DNA of 64,000 nt. Origin: CP2-2F sp034432555. Lineage in GTDB: Bacteria > Chloroflexota > Anaerolineae > Aggregatilineales > UBA2796. This document shows positions 53,116 to 61,886 of the stretch, piece by piece (position 1 is the first letter of the stretch; every line of letters starts with the position of its first letter). The notes below the pieces were generated by a model, which had not been told where the DNA came from, did not search any database, and worked only from the letters and a program-made list of their open reading frames with translations. The position numbers and the translations under genes are program-made. The stretch is from NCBI GenBank assembly GCA_034432555.1, contig DAOUBW010000042.1:30608-94607 (forward strand), in the 5' to 3' direction.

Positions 53116-54111
53116 TTAATACTCACCTTTCACCAGTTTGCGCGCCTCACGGACGATGCTCTCGACCTGTGGCACAGTATGATACTCCAGCTCACGGTTA
53201 TATGGGATCGGAATATCTAAGCCTGCCAAGCGGCGGATCGGCGCTTCAAGGTAGTCGAACGCCTCACTGGCGGCGATGCGTGCTACCACTTCGCCGCCAA
53301 AGCCGCCCATCTCCACTGCCTCATGCACCACCAGCGCACGCCCTGTCTTTTTGACCGACTCGATGATCGGCGCGTCATCCAATGGCTTCAGCGTGCGCGG
53401 ATCGATCACCTCTAGTTGAATGCCTTCCTCTGCCAGTCTTTCGGCAGCTTGCAGCGCACGGCTGACCATGATCGAGGTTGCCACAACGGTGAGGTGCGCT
53501 CCTTCGCGGACGATCTGCGTTTGGCTGAGCGGCACGCTGTACGCCTCTTCTGGCACATGCCCTTTGGTCTTATAAAGCAGTTTGTGTTCGACGAAGATCA
53601 CGGGATTGTTATCGGCAACAGCGGCGCGGATCAGCCCTTTGGCATCATAGGGCGTGCTAGGCATCACCACTTTAAGTCCCGGCACATGCACAAACCAATT
53701 TTCAAGGCTTTCACTGTGCTGCGCCGCGGCGCCTGTGCCGCTGCCGCCGGGCATCCGCAGCACCATAGGCACGCTTGCCTTGCCGCCAAACATAAAGCGC
53801 ACTTTGGCAGCTTGCAGCACCAATTGTTCCATGCTGAGAGTCACGAAATCCATGAATTGAATCTCACCGATAGGGCGCATTCCGGTCAGCGCAGCGCCAA
53901 TGCAGGCGCCGGCAATGCCTGCCTCTGAGATCGGTGTATCAATGACGCGCTCTGCGCCAAACTGATCGAGCAAGCCCGCCGTCACACCAAACGCGCCGCC
54001 ATAAACGCCAATATCTTCGCCAATCAGAAAGACGCGCTCATCTTCGGTCATCAGTTGGCGCAAGCCTTCGCGCAGCGCTTCCGCGTAGGTCAGTTCGCGC
54101 AGCTCAGGCAT
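53116..54111 (-). CDS. pdhB: 2-oxoacid dehydrogenase E1, beta subunit
   Basis: 331 residues from the ATG at 54111, which lies within the end of the E1 alpha gene (8-bp overlap); a longer frame is a read-in from that gene. Motifs: LTYAEALREGLRQLMTEDER, IGEDIGVYGGAFGVTAGL, DTPISEAGIAGACIGAALTG, IQFMDFVTLSMEQLV, GGSGTGAAAQHSESLENWF, VVHEAVEMGGFGGEV. The TPP-binding site is shared with E1 alpha. It is read before the E2 gene, only 3 nt apart. Confidence 0.94.
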   Translation of the reverse strand: MPELRELTYAEALREGLRQLMTEDERVFLIGEDIGVYGGAFGVTAGLLDQFGAERVIDTPISEAGIAGACIGAALTGMRPIGEIQFMDFVTLSMEQLVLQAAKVRFMFGGKASVPMVLRMPGGSGTGAAAQHSESLENWFVHVPGLKVVMPSTPYDAKGLIRAAVADNNPVIFVEHKLLYKTKGHVPEEAYSVPLSQTQIVREGAHLTVVATSIMVSRALQAAERLAEEGIQLEVIDPRTLKPLDDAPIIESVKKTGRALVVHEAVEMGGFGGEVVARIAASEAFDYLEAPIRRLAGLDIPIPYNRELEYHTVPQVESIVREARKLVKGEY

Positions 54112-55114
54112 ACACACCATCCAGAATATCGGCAACGCTTGGCTCAGGGCTGTTCTCGCTGAATTCCACCGCCGCATCAATGGCGGTGATTGCTTGATCG
54201 CGCATGTCTGCCGCCTCTGCCTCGCTGATCACACCCGCCAGAACAAGCAGGTTGGCGAAGCGCATAATCGGATCACGGTTATCCTGCCAATCGCGCACTT
54301 CCTCACGGCTGCGATATGCCTGCTTATCGCTCTTGGAATGTCCTTTATAGCGGTAGGTTTTCGCCTCGACCAATGAAGCGCCTTCGCCGCGCCGCGCACG
54401 CGCTGCTGCCTCACTGACCGCAGTATAGACCGCCAGTGGATCGTTGCCATCTACAGTGACGCCCGGCAAGCCATAGGCAGCCGCCCGCTGGCTGATGTTC
54501 TCGATATTGAACGCCTTCTCCACCGGCATAGACATGGCATACTGGTTGTTTTCGCACAAGAAGACAATCGGCAGCGCCCAAATGGACGCCATATTCAGCG
54601 CCTCATGGAAAGCGCCCTCATTGGCAGCGCCATCGCCAAAGATGACCAGGCACACTTGGCTGGTGCGGCGCATTTTGATGCTCAAGCCAACACCGACCGC
54701 AATCGGGATGCCACCCGCCACGATGCCGTTGGCGCCTAAGTTGTTCGAGTCCACATCGGCGATGTGCATACTCCCACCGCGCCCGCGGCAGTAGCCCGTC
54801 TCTCTGCCCATGAATTCCGCCATCATACGCTTCGGATCGCTGCCCCATGCCATACAATGCCCATGCCCGCGATGATGGTTGAGCAGATAGTCGCCGTCTT
54901 GCATAGCGTTCGCCGCACCGATAGCCGTCGCCTCTTGCCCGATGGAGAGGTGCATTGTGCCGTGAACCTTGCCCAGCATGTAGAGTTGCTCGGCGCGTTC
55001 TTCAAAAGCACGGATCAGGTGCATCGCTTGGAGCATATCTTTGAGTGCTTCCGGTCCTAGTTCTTCGATCACAGCGTAGTAACGTTGGATCAGGTCTGGC
55101 GAAAGTTGCATCAT
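54104..55114 (-). CDS. pdhA: 2-oxoacid dehydrogenase E1, alpha subunit
   Basis: 336 residues. Decarboxylates a 2-oxoacid using thiamine diphosphate. Motifs: MHLIRAFEERAEQLYMLGKV, HLSIGQEATAIGAANAM, HRGHGHCMAWG, TPP-binding GDGAANEGAFHEALNMASIW (Asp and Asn ligands of Mg), LCENNQYAMSMP, and the phosphorylation-loop-like RYKGHSKSDKQAYRSREEV. Gene order is alpha, beta, E2. The start is 6 nt before the gpsA-like stop. Confidence 0.95.
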   Translation of the reverse strand: MMQLSPDLIQRYYAVIEELGPEALKDMLQAMHLIRAFEERAEQLYMLGKVHGTMHLSIGQEATAIGAANAMQDGDYLLNHHRGHGHCMAWGSDPKRMMAEFMGRETGYCRGRGGSMHIADVDSNNLGANGIVAGGIPIAVGVGLSIKMRRTSQVCLVIFGDGAANEGAFHEALNMASIWALPIVFLCENNQYAMSMPVEKAFNIENISQRAAAYGLPGVTVDGNDPLAVYTAVSEAAARARRGEGASLVEAKTYRYKGHSKSDKQAYRSREEVRDWQDNRDPIMRFANLLVLAGVISEAEAADMRDQAITAIDAAVEFSENSPEPSVADILDGVYA

Positions 55115-55120
55115 GTGCGA

Positions 55121-56215
55121 TCAATCCCCCTGTACATCTTGGCTTAATGGAGGCGAAAATGGCAGCTTACTAAAGAAGCGATTGAAATCAAAGGCGACAC
55201 TGGTGTTGCGAGTTAGGATGCGGTGCAGTTCGCGCAGCAAGGGCAGCGCATCCTCCGCGATTTTACCCTGCACGATCATGCTCTCGATGGCAGGCATCAC
55301 AGCAAGCACGCAGTCCACGCCTTCGACAGTCTCATTGGGCATTTCCTCAACGGCATCGCTATACGCTTTGCCCATGCCCAGCAAGCGTCCCATGCGCGAA
55401 TTGCGCCCGCCTTGCGTGGTGACGTATAAATCACCAGCGCCGGGCAAACTATAGACCGTCTCTAGGCTGCCGCCCAGCAGTTGAACGAGATAGGCAGTCT
55501 CTGCCAAGCCCTGAGCAAAAACTGCCGCAGCATAGTTATGATTCTTAGCGAGTGCTATGTCTTCGGGCAACGTCTCTAGGACGCCCTGTGCCAAGCCGGT
55601 TGCCAACGCATACGGATTCTTCATGGCAACGCACACCTCAACGCCGATCATGTCCGTTGAAGTCCAAATGTGGTAGTAAGGCGTGCTAAAGAGCTGGCAT
55701 AGGTGCGGCAGGATGTCGGCGTTCCGTGAGACGAACACAACGGAAGTGTGCCGCCGCGCCGCCAATTCGCCAGCGATGCTCGGTCCACCGATGGCGGCAT
55801 ACTGCACCTGATCGCGTATCGACTCAGGCAGGTGCGCGGCGAGTACGTCCGGCAGGATCATCAACTGACCGTCAGCAGTGCTTTCCAAGCCTTTGGTCAC
55901 CATCAAGATGATCTGGTTGGGCTGCAAGTGCGGCGCAATTGCTTGGGCTGCCCAATGCACACCGCGAGAGTTCACGCCCAGCACGATCAGCTCTGCACCG
56001 CGCATTGCCTCGGCAAGCTCGGCATAGAAAAAAGGCTGCACAGCAGGCGGAATCGGACGCTTCAGCTTGGGGTGTATGCCGGACGCTTTACAGCTTCTAA
56101 TGATTTCCTCATCCAGATGGGTGCCCACAAGGCGCACCTCATGCCCATTATCGGTGGCTGGGAAGGTGAGCGCCGTTCCCATCACACCTGCGCCTATCAC
56201 GGTAATTGTGGTCAC
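55121..56215 (-). CDS. gpsA: NAD(P)-dependent glycerol-3-phosphate dehydrogenase-like protein
   Basis: 364 residues from a GTG at 56215, slightly longer than the usual 330-340. Motifs: Rossmann start TVIGAGVMGTALTFPATDNG, VTKGLES, GPSIAGELAARRHTSVVF, catalytic-Lys block VAMKNPYALATGL, and GAGDLYVTTQGGRNSRMG. It normally reduces dihydroxyacetone phosphate to glycerol-3-phosphate for lipids. The N-terminus and spacing fit gpsA, though some blocks are divergent (GxGDL reads GAGDLY), so an atypical substrate is possible. It heads the pyruvate-dehydrogenase gene cluster. Confidence 0.85.
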   Translation of the reverse strand: MTTITVIGAGVMGTALTFPATDNGHEVRLVGTHLDEEIIRSCKASGIHPKLKRPIPPAVQPFFYAELAEAMRGAELIVLGVNSRGVHWAAQAIAPHLQPNQIILMVTKGLESTADGQLMILPDVLAAHLPESIRDQVQYAAIGGPSIAGELAARRHTSVVFVSRNADILPHLCQLFSTPYYHIWTSTDMIGVEVCVAMKNPYALATGLAQGVLETLPEDIALAKNHNYAAAVFAQGLAETAYLVQLLGGSLETVYSLPGAGDLYVTTQGGRNSRMGRLLGMGKAYSDAVEEMPNETVEGVDCVLAVMPAIESMIVQGKIAEDALPLLRELHRILTRNTSVAFDFNRFFSKLPFSPPLSQDVQGD

Positions 56216-56343
56216 TATTGCCCGCCTTTTAGAAAATCCTGACAGTTCATCGCAAAGAGATTAAGCATTTTGCACAAACGTGAGCATATTTCACATTTTA
56301 CCAAATTGTAGGACTCCGCACACCGCTTGTCAAGCAGGCGCAA

Positions 56344-56364
56344 CTGCCCTAATTCCTAGGGCAG
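56344..56364. repeat. perfect inverted repeat in divergent promoter region
   Basis: CTGCCCTA and TAGGGCAG (8 bp each, 5-nt loop), 14 nt upstream of the -35 box of the transporter operon. It could be an operator or a terminator for leftward read-through. Confidence 0.5.
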
Positions 56365-56377
56365 CCCAATGAAAAAC

Positions 56378-56406
56378 TTGACAGGTGATTTGAACCTGAT
56401 TATATT
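56378..56406 (+). promoter_or_regulatory. sigma-70-type promoter of the sugar ABC operon
   Basis: TTGACA (56378-56383), exactly 17 nt, TATATT (56401-56406). The expected transcript has a 5' leader of about 115 nt. Confidence 0.8.
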
Positions 56407-56416
56407 TGGCACAATA

Positions 56417-56431
56417 GTGCAGCTTATGCAC
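56417..56431 (+). promoter_or_regulatory. operator-like dyad near the transcription start
   Basis: GTGCA-gctta-TGCAC, extendable to AGTGCA/TGCACT, sits about 10-25 nt downstream of the -10 box, where a repressor would block initiation. Similar half-sites occur upstream of the acetyl xylan esterase operon. Confidence 0.45.
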
Positions 56432-56529
56432 TTTTGTGAAAATCCCAACAGCCGCTAAATTTTCAGGGCGGCACGTTTTCAGGCAAAAAATTACGCCTTT
56501 ATCAACAAGCGACTTTTGCGAGGAACTGC

Positions 56530-57480
56530 ATGGCGCGTCCAGATATTGCTTTAAGCACGCCTTTAAGCACACAAGCTGCTTCTGCCAACAAGCGGCGCGG
56601 ATTCTTTTCCGCAAACAACCCATGGCTGTGGGTCTCGCCGGCGGTTGGGATTTTGCTGCTCTATAGTGTCTTTCCGCTCATCTTCAACATTCTGGTCAGC
56701 TTTCAAAATTTCCGCACCAGCACAAAGGTTTGGGAGTGGATCGGCTTTCGCAACTATGAGTGGATGCTCTACGGCAATCCGCTGGTGAAAGACTTTGGGA
56801 ATGCCATCGTCATCACGGCGGTTTACACGATTATTGCCCTTACCGTGCAGCTTTTACTGGGCTTGTTGATCGCCTTGCTGCTGGATGCGCGCCCATGGTT
56901 CAGCAACATCATGCAAACGCTGATGATCCTGCCAATGGTGACTGCGCCAGTGATCGCCGGCTTGATGTTTCGCCTGCTCCAGCACCCTGATTTTGGCGTG
57001 ATCTCATGGCTACTCTATGGTGTGGGCGCCTTAGATAAAAGCGAGCCGCTGCTGGGCGGCACTGGGCAATACGCCCTGATCGCCTTGCTGATTGTGGAAA
57101 TTTGGCAGTGGACGCCCTTCTTCGTGCTGATCATCTTGGCGGGCTTAAAGGGCTTGCCACATGAGATTGTGGAGGCGTCTCAGGTAGATGGCGCTTCGTG
57201 GCTGCAACGCCTGACGCGCATCAAAATTCCAATGCTGTTCAGCGTGATCACGGTTGGCGTGCTGTTCCGCCTGATCGAACTCTACAAAACCTTCGATTAC
57301 GTGATGGTCATGACTTCTGGCGGGCCCGGCGACCGCACCACGACGCTTAGCTTCTATCAATACACGGTTACCTTTCAAAACATCCGTTGGGGCTATGGCG
57401 CGGCAATTGGTGTGTTCATTATGGTGGTTGGCTGGCTGTCTGCCTTCGCCTACACCAAGATTTTCCGTGTGAAGTGGTAA
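56530..57480 (+). CDS. carbohydrate ABC transporter permease (MalF/UgpA-like)
   Basis: 316 residues with six TM helices. Cytosolic N-terminus (ARPDIALSTPLSTQAAS), first helix LWVSPAVGILLLYSVFPLIF, and EAA-loop VEASQVDGASWLQRLTRIKIP that docks to the ATPase. The C-terminal TM6 ends GVFIMVVGWLSAFAYTKI. It imports sugars or glycerol-phosphate derivatives with the next permease. No ATPase gene is in the operon; such operons often use a shared MsmX/UgpC-type ATPase. Confidence 0.93.
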   Translation: MARPDIALSTPLSTQAASANKRRGFFSANNPWLWVSPAVGILLLYSVFPLIFNILVSFQNFRTSTKVWEWIGFRNYEWMLYGNPLVKDFGNAIVITAVYTIIALTVQLLLGLLIALLLDARPWFSNIMQTLMILPMVTAPVIAGLMFRLLQHPDFGVISWLLYGVGALDKSEPLLGGTGQYALIALLIVEIWQWTPFFVLIILAGLKGLPHEIVEASQVDGASWLQRLTRIKIPMLFSVITVGVLFRLIELYKTFDYVMVMTSGGPGDRTTTLSFYQYTVTFQNIRWGYGAAIGVFIMVVGWLSAFAYTKIFRVKW

Positions 57481-57491
57481 GGAAGGCAGCT

Positions 57492-58454
57492 ATGGCAAGC
57501 ACGACACAGCCGGTAGATTGGCGCACGGCGCAGCGCCTTCAGCACCGCAATAAGTTTCTGGGCAAGCTGGCGCTCAGCTTGCTGACCTTTGCGATTGTCT
57601 TTCTGTTCTTCTTCCCGATTTTCTATTGGTTTCGCCTCTCGGTGACGCCTTACCGCTTCGTGTTCACCTTGCCACCGCGCCTTGATTTTCCCCAGGTTAC
57701 GACGGCTTGGTGGGGCGTGATTCTCGGTCAATCCAGCTATCAGGACACCATGCGCGATCAGACTGGCACCGCTTTGGCGGCGGGCGTTGGTGGTGGCGGC
57801 ACCTTAGGCTATGCCATGTTGCAGCCAATTGCCAACAGCCTGTTCTATGGGCTAAGCAGCACCGCCATCGTGATCTTTGTGGCAACCTTAGCCGCCTATG
57901 CGCTCTCACGCTTTAACCCGCGCGGCAAGCAAAACTTGGTCTTTTTCATCATCTCGACGCGCTTTATGCCGGCGGCGGCGGTTGTGCTGCCGCTCTCGTG
58001 GCTCTATCAGCAGCTTGGGCTAACCAGCACCTATCTGGGTGTGATGTTGGCGCATGTTGTGATCAACTTGCCGCTGGCAACCTTGCTGCTTAAATCCTTC
58101 TTTGATGACATTCCCACCGATCTGGATGAGGCAGCGATGGTGGATGGCTGCACGCGCTTCGGCGCCTTCTGGCGGATCATCATCCGCTATGTGGCGCCGG
58201 GCATCGCGGCGGCGGCTGTGCTGTGCCTGATCTTCTCGTGGAATGAGTTCATTTTGACGCTTTACCTTTCGCGGTTGCCCGAAATGCAGACTGTGCCGAT
58301 CCGTATGCAGTCCTACGATACGTCAGCTGGGCCGACGGAATGGGGTTTGCTCTCGGCGGCTGGCACAGCAGCGATGATCCCAGTCTTTCTGTTCATTTTG
58401 GGCGTCCAGCGTTACCTGATTCGCGGTCTGACGCTTGGGGCAGTGCGCGGTTAG
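57492..58454 (+). CDS. carbohydrate ABC transporter permease (MalG/UgpE-like)
   Basis: 320 residues from the ATG at 57492, with GGAAGG upstream; a longer frame overlaps the previous gene. Six TM helices; N-terminal LALSLLTFAIVFLFFFPIFY, EAA loop DEAAMVDGCTRFGAFWRIII, and IFSWNEFILTLYL. An insertion of about 40 residues with Gly-rich LAAGVGGGGTLGYAM lies in the first outer loop. It lies 11 nt after the first permease. Confidence 0.93.
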   Translation: MASTTQPVDWRTAQRLQHRNKFLGKLALSLLTFAIVFLFFFPIFYWFRLSVTPYRFVFTLPPRLDFPQVTTAWWGVILGQSSYQDTMRDQTGTALAAGVGGGGTLGYAMLQPIANSLFYGLSSTAIVIFVATLAAYALSRFNPRGKQNLVFFIISTRFMPAAAVVLPLSWLYQQLGLTSTYLGVMLAHVVINLPLATLLLKSFFDDIPTDLDEAAMVDGCTRFGAFWRIIIRYVAPGIAAAAVLCLIFSWNEFILTLYLSRLPEMQTVPIRMQSYDTSAGPTEWGLLSAAGTAAMIPVFLFILGVQRYLIRGLTLGAVRG

Positions 58455-58466
58455 GCACACAGTAAA

Positions 58467-58576
58467 GATATTGAAAGGAGGTGATGCCGCAACAGGCACA
58501 CACTGAACGGTATGTATAGGCTAAGTCTTTGTCCAAACTTTCTGAACGAGTCTTTTTTTGAGAGGAAACTTCTGAT
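58467..58576 (+). promoter_or_regulatory. leader with extreme Shine-Dalgarno and an 11-codon frame
   Basis: GAAAGGAGGTGATG at about 58473-58486 matches the anti-Shine-Dalgarno end of 16S rRNA over at least 12 nt. The ATG directly in it opens MPQQAHTERYV and then TAG, an 11-codon frame. The binding-protein ATG is about 90 nt further on with its own weaker GAGAGG. It may be a leader peptide or a standby ribosome site. Not a confirmed gene. Confidence 0.4.
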
Positions 58577-60100
58577 ATGAACGAACGTGATCGCAAGCAA
58601 CGTCTTTATGTTGCCGAACAAGGCGCAAAACTCCGCAAGGGTCAGATTAGCCGCCGTGAGTTCCTGCGCCGCATTGGTCTTGCCGGCTTTGGCATCAGTA
58701 TGGCAGGCATGATGCGCTGGGATATGCACCGTGCGATGGCAGCCCGCCGCCGCTTGCCGCTGCGCCCGGGCGTCTATCAGCTTTCAGGTGAGCAAGAGGC
58801 ATGGCTGAAGGAAGTGGGCGGCAAGTTTGCCGGCACCACCGTTCGTATCTCGTCGGAGTCCACAGCGCCCAGCCAGATCATCAGCGATTTGGCAGCCCAA
58901 GAGTTCACACCGCTGACAGGTATCAACGTGATCTGGGAGCAGACGCCACTCGATCAGGTGCTATCGAAAATTACGCAGGATACGGCAACTGAATCTGCCT
59001 CCAACGATATCTACTACTTGGATCAGGCATGGGTTGGGCGCTTTGTGAACGACACGGTTGATCCGTCGGTGCTGTTGGCAGATACGGGCAGCGAACTGAA
59101 CATGCCCGACTTTGACTTTGATGACTTTGTGCCAGAGCTAATCCCAGCACTGGCAGCTTATCAGGGGCGCTTGGTCGGCTTGCCCTTCGACATTCCAATC
59201 TTCATCTACATGTACCGCAAGGACATCTACGATCAGCTTGGCTTGAAGCCTGCGACCACGATGGAAGAATTCCTTGCCAATGTGCGCGCTACGGACATGA
59301 GCAAGAACGCCGACGGCAGCGACGTGCGCGGCTACATCGGGCAGTGGAAGTCGGGTCACTACGCGCTCCAGTGCGACTGGACGGCGTGGCTGTGGTCGCA
59401 CGGCGGTTCGCACACCGGGCGCGATGGCAGCGTTGTGATTGACGACGCGCAGGCAGTGGCGGGCGCGGAATACATGCTCGAACTCGGCAAGCACGTGCCA
59501 GCCGGCGTCACCACGTGGGACTGGGGCGGTCAGGGCGATGCGATGGCGCAAGGCTTGGGCGCAAATGTCATCTCGTGGGCAGAGTTCTTCCCAGGGCTGG
59601 ATGTGCCGGATCGCTCACAGACCGTCGGGCTGTGGGAAACTGCCGACTTGCCGCAAGAAGTGGCGCTGCGCGCACCTGAAGATTGCAGCTTTGACGAAGT
59701 GCCAGCCATTGGGCATCAGGGCGGCTCGTGCATCGCGCTCTCGAAATACAGCCGCGTGCAAGAGGCAGCTTGGATTTTCCTACAGTGGGCAACCAGCAAG
59801 CCAACCCAGATCGCCGCTGCGGAATCCAGCAATACACCTGTCCGCACCAGCGCCTTCAACGCGCCCAATGTGCTGGAGAAGGCAAAGGTCGTGGCAGGCA
59901 CCACCCGTCACTTCCCGGCAGCCCTCAAGGCGATCAAAGAGCGCATGGGCACCGAGCCGCACTTCCCCGGCTGGGCAGCCGTCAGCGGCACAGGCGGACC
60001 TATCCCCGATGAACTGGGCAAGATGACCACCGGCGCGCAAGACATCGCCACCACGCTCCGCAACATCAAGGCAGCCATTCAAGCCTCGATTGACGAATAA
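58577..60100 (+). CDS. extracellular solute-binding protein family 1, Tat-exported
   Basis: 507 residues. The N-terminus has the twin-arginine motif SRREFLRRIGLAGFGISMAG; no lipobox Cys follows, so it may be released or held by its anchor helix. The mature part has TVRISSESTAPSQIISDLAA, a periplasmic-binding fold, DIPIFIYMYRKDIYDQLGLK and GHQGGSCIALSKYSRVQEAA. It carries a sugar to the permeases encoded just upstream. In an organism with a single membrane the protein would sit on the outer face. The sugar is unknown. Confidence 0.92.
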   Translation: MNERDRKQRLYVAEQGAKLRKGQISRREFLRRIGLAGFGISMAGMMRWDMHRAMAARRRLPLRPGVYQLSGEQEAWLKEVGGKFAGTTVRISSESTAPSQIISDLAAQEFTPLTGINVIWEQTPLDQVLSKITQDTATESASNDIYYLDQAWVGRFVNDTVDPSVLLADTGSELNMPDFDFDDFVPELIPALAAYQGRLVGLPFDIPIFIYMYRKDIYDQLGLKPATTMEEFLANVRATDMSKNADGSDVRGYIGQWKSGHYALQCDWTAWLWSHGGSHTGRDGSVVIDDAQAVAGAEYMLELGKHVPAGVTTWDWGGQGDAMAQGLGANVISWAEFFPGLDVPDRSQTVGLWETADLPQEVALRAPEDCSFDEVPAIGHQGGSCIALSKYSRVQEAAWIFLQWATSKPTQIAAAESSNTPVRTSAFNAPNVLEKAKVVAGTTRHFPAALKAIKERMGTEPHFPGWAAVSGTGGPIPDELGKMTTGAQDIATTLRNIKAAIQASIDE

Positions 60101-60127
60101 ACTACGCCTTCCAGCGTGAGAACTCTG

Positions 60128-60160
60128 CACAAGGGCGGGAGTCACTTCCCGCCCTTTGTG
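60128..60160 (+). terminator. hairpin after the binding-protein gene
   Basis: AAGGGCGGGA and TCCCGCCCTT arms with a 6-nt loop, extended by CAC/GTG, 30 nt after the stop. It may reduce expression of the downstream kinase and peptidase genes relative to the transporter. Confidence 0.65.
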
Positions 60161-60216
60161 TACAATCTTAGGCAGAATGCTTCATTTTTTACGACATATA
60201 GAAGGATTTTGCGCTT

Positions 60217-61758
60217 ATGAGTGCTTCAAAAGACCTTGTAATCGGTGTGGATAGCAGCACCAGTGCCTGCAAAGCCATTGCGTGGGATCGGCACGGGCGC
60301 GCCGTGGCGGAGAGCCGCACCACCTTTGAGTTGCTCTCGCCGCACCCAAACTGGTATGAGCAGCGCGCCGAAGACTGGTGGGACGCACTATGCAAAGCGC
60401 TGCGCGAACTTGCCGCACAAGTCGGTGCGGAACGCTTTGCCGCCCTGTGCATCACCCATCAGCGCGAGTCGTTTGTGCCAGTGGACGAAACCTGCCAGCC
60501 GATACGCAACGCGATCTTGTGGGTGGATGATCGGGCAGTGGCACAAGTTGCCGAACTGGATCGCCTCGTTGGGAATGCCTATCTGCACGATCTGACTGGC
60601 AAAGGTCCTTCGACCAAGCAATCGCTGCCAAAGTTGGTTTGGCTGCAAAGGCACGAGCCAGACGTCATGCGCCGTGCCTACAAATTTCTTGATGTTCACG
60701 CCTTCTTGGTGCAGCGCCTGACGGGGCGTTGGGTGACTAGCCTGCCCTGCGCTGATCCCATGGGCTTGATTGACATGCGGCGCGGCACATGGGCAACCGA
60801 TTTGATGGGCAAACTGGGGCTGAATCCTGAGCAGTTTGTGCCGATTGCGCTGCCGGGCAGTGTATTAGGCGAACTGAGCGAGTCAGCGGCGCAGCTTAGC
60901 GGCTTGCGGGCAGGGCTGCCAATTGTGGCGGGCGCCGGCGATGGGCAGTCGGCAGGGCTGGGCGCAAACATCACCACAGCGGGCAAGGCGTATTTGAATC
61001 TCGGCACGGCGATGGTCAGCGGCGCGCACGCGGATGATTATGTGGCAGATCGCGCCTTCCGCACACTATGCTCACCGATTGCCGGCGCCTTTGTGCCAGA
61101 AGAAGTGCTAGGCGGCGGCACCTTCACGGTCAGTTGGTTTGTCGAGCATTTCGCCGCCGATCTGCGAAAGATCGATCTGAGCGTCTCGCCCGAAGAAGTG
61201 TTGGAGACAGCGGCGCGTAAACTGCCGCCCGGCTCGTTAGGGCTGATGCTGGTGCCCTATTGGAACGCCGTGATGCCGCCTTTCTGGGATGCCAAAGCGA
61301 CGGGCATCACGCTGGGCTGGACGGGCGCGCACCGCCGCGAGCATTTCTATCGTGCCATCCTTGAGGGCATTGCCTATGAACATCGCCTAGCGATGGAAGG
61401 CATCGCCGCGGCGACGGGACATGCGATTGATGAGTATATCCTGATGGGCGGCGGATCGCGCAGCCCGTTGTGGTGCCAAATCGTGGCGGATGTGACGGGG
61501 AAAACGGTGAAGCGCGCCAGCACATCCGAGGCAACCAATCTTGGCGCGGGCATTTTGGCAGCGGCTGCCGCTGGCTGGTATCCGAATGTGCGGGCAGCCG
61601 CCGAAGGCATGACCAGCACCGAACGCACCTATCAGCCGCACGCGGCAACCCACCAAGTCTACGACAGGTTGTTTAATGAGGTCTACCGCCAAGTCTTCCC
61701 CGCACTCCAAAAAGCAGTGGATCGCCTGAGCGATCTGACCTATGGCTACAGCAGTTAG
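60217..61758 (+). CDS. FGGY family carbohydrate kinase (xylulokinase-like)
   Basis: 513 residues, two actin-fold domains. N-terminal phosphate block VIGVDSSTSACKAIAWD, substrate block THQRESFVPVDETCQPIRNA then ILWVDDRA, ADPMGLIDMRRG, catalytic GAGDGQSAGLGA, and adenosine block LMGGGSRSPLWCQIVADVTG. It phosphorylates the sugar delivered by the upstream transporter. Which sugar (xylulose, ribulose, erythritol or other) cannot be decided here. A hairpin separates it from the binding-protein gene. Confidence 0.92.
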   Translation: MSASKDLVIGVDSSTSACKAIAWDRHGRAVAESRTTFELLSPHPNWYEQRAEDWWDALCKALRELAAQVGAERFAALCITHQRESFVPVDETCQPIRNAILWVDDRAVAQVAELDRLVGNAYLHDLTGKGPSTKQSLPKLVWLQRHEPDVMRRAYKFLDVHAFLVQRLTGRWVTSLPCADPMGLIDMRRGTWATDLMGKLGLNPEQFVPIALPGSVLGELSESAAQLSGLRAGLPIVAGAGDGQSAGLGANITTAGKAYLNLGTAMVSGAHADDYVADRAFRTLCSPIAGAFVPEEVLGGGTFTVSWFVEHFAADLRKIDLSVSPEEVLETAARKLPPGSLGLMLVPYWNAVMPPFWDAKATGITLGWTGAHRREHFYRAILEGIAYEHRLAMEGIAAATGHAIDEYILMGGGSRSPLWCQIVADVTGKTVKRASTSEATNLGAGILAAAAAGWYPNVRAAAEGMTSTERTYQPHAATHQVYDRLFNEVYRQVFPALQKAVDRLSDLTYGYSS

Positions 61759-61765
61759 CAGCACA

Positions 61766-61799
61766 GCACACGGAGAGGTTGTAATACCTCTCCGTGTGC
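61766..61799 (+). terminator. hairpin after the FGGY kinase
   Basis: Perfect 14-bp arms GCACACGGAGAGGT / ACCTCTCCGTGTGC with a 6-nt loop and no T-tract, 8 nt after the stop. It lies upstream of the peptidase gene. Confidence 0.65.
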
Positions 61800-61886
61800 G
61801 CCCAACTTGCCGCCCAAACCAATTTGCCGCTTGCCACATTGTATGGCACACTCAGCGCTGACCCATTAATGAAGGAATCCTGAAAC

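Noticed and set aside
58473..58495. fragment of a 16S rRNA 3' end on the minus strand
   Set aside because: Only about 13 nt match the anti-SD end and the flanking rRNA sequence does not continue; it is a strong ribosome site.
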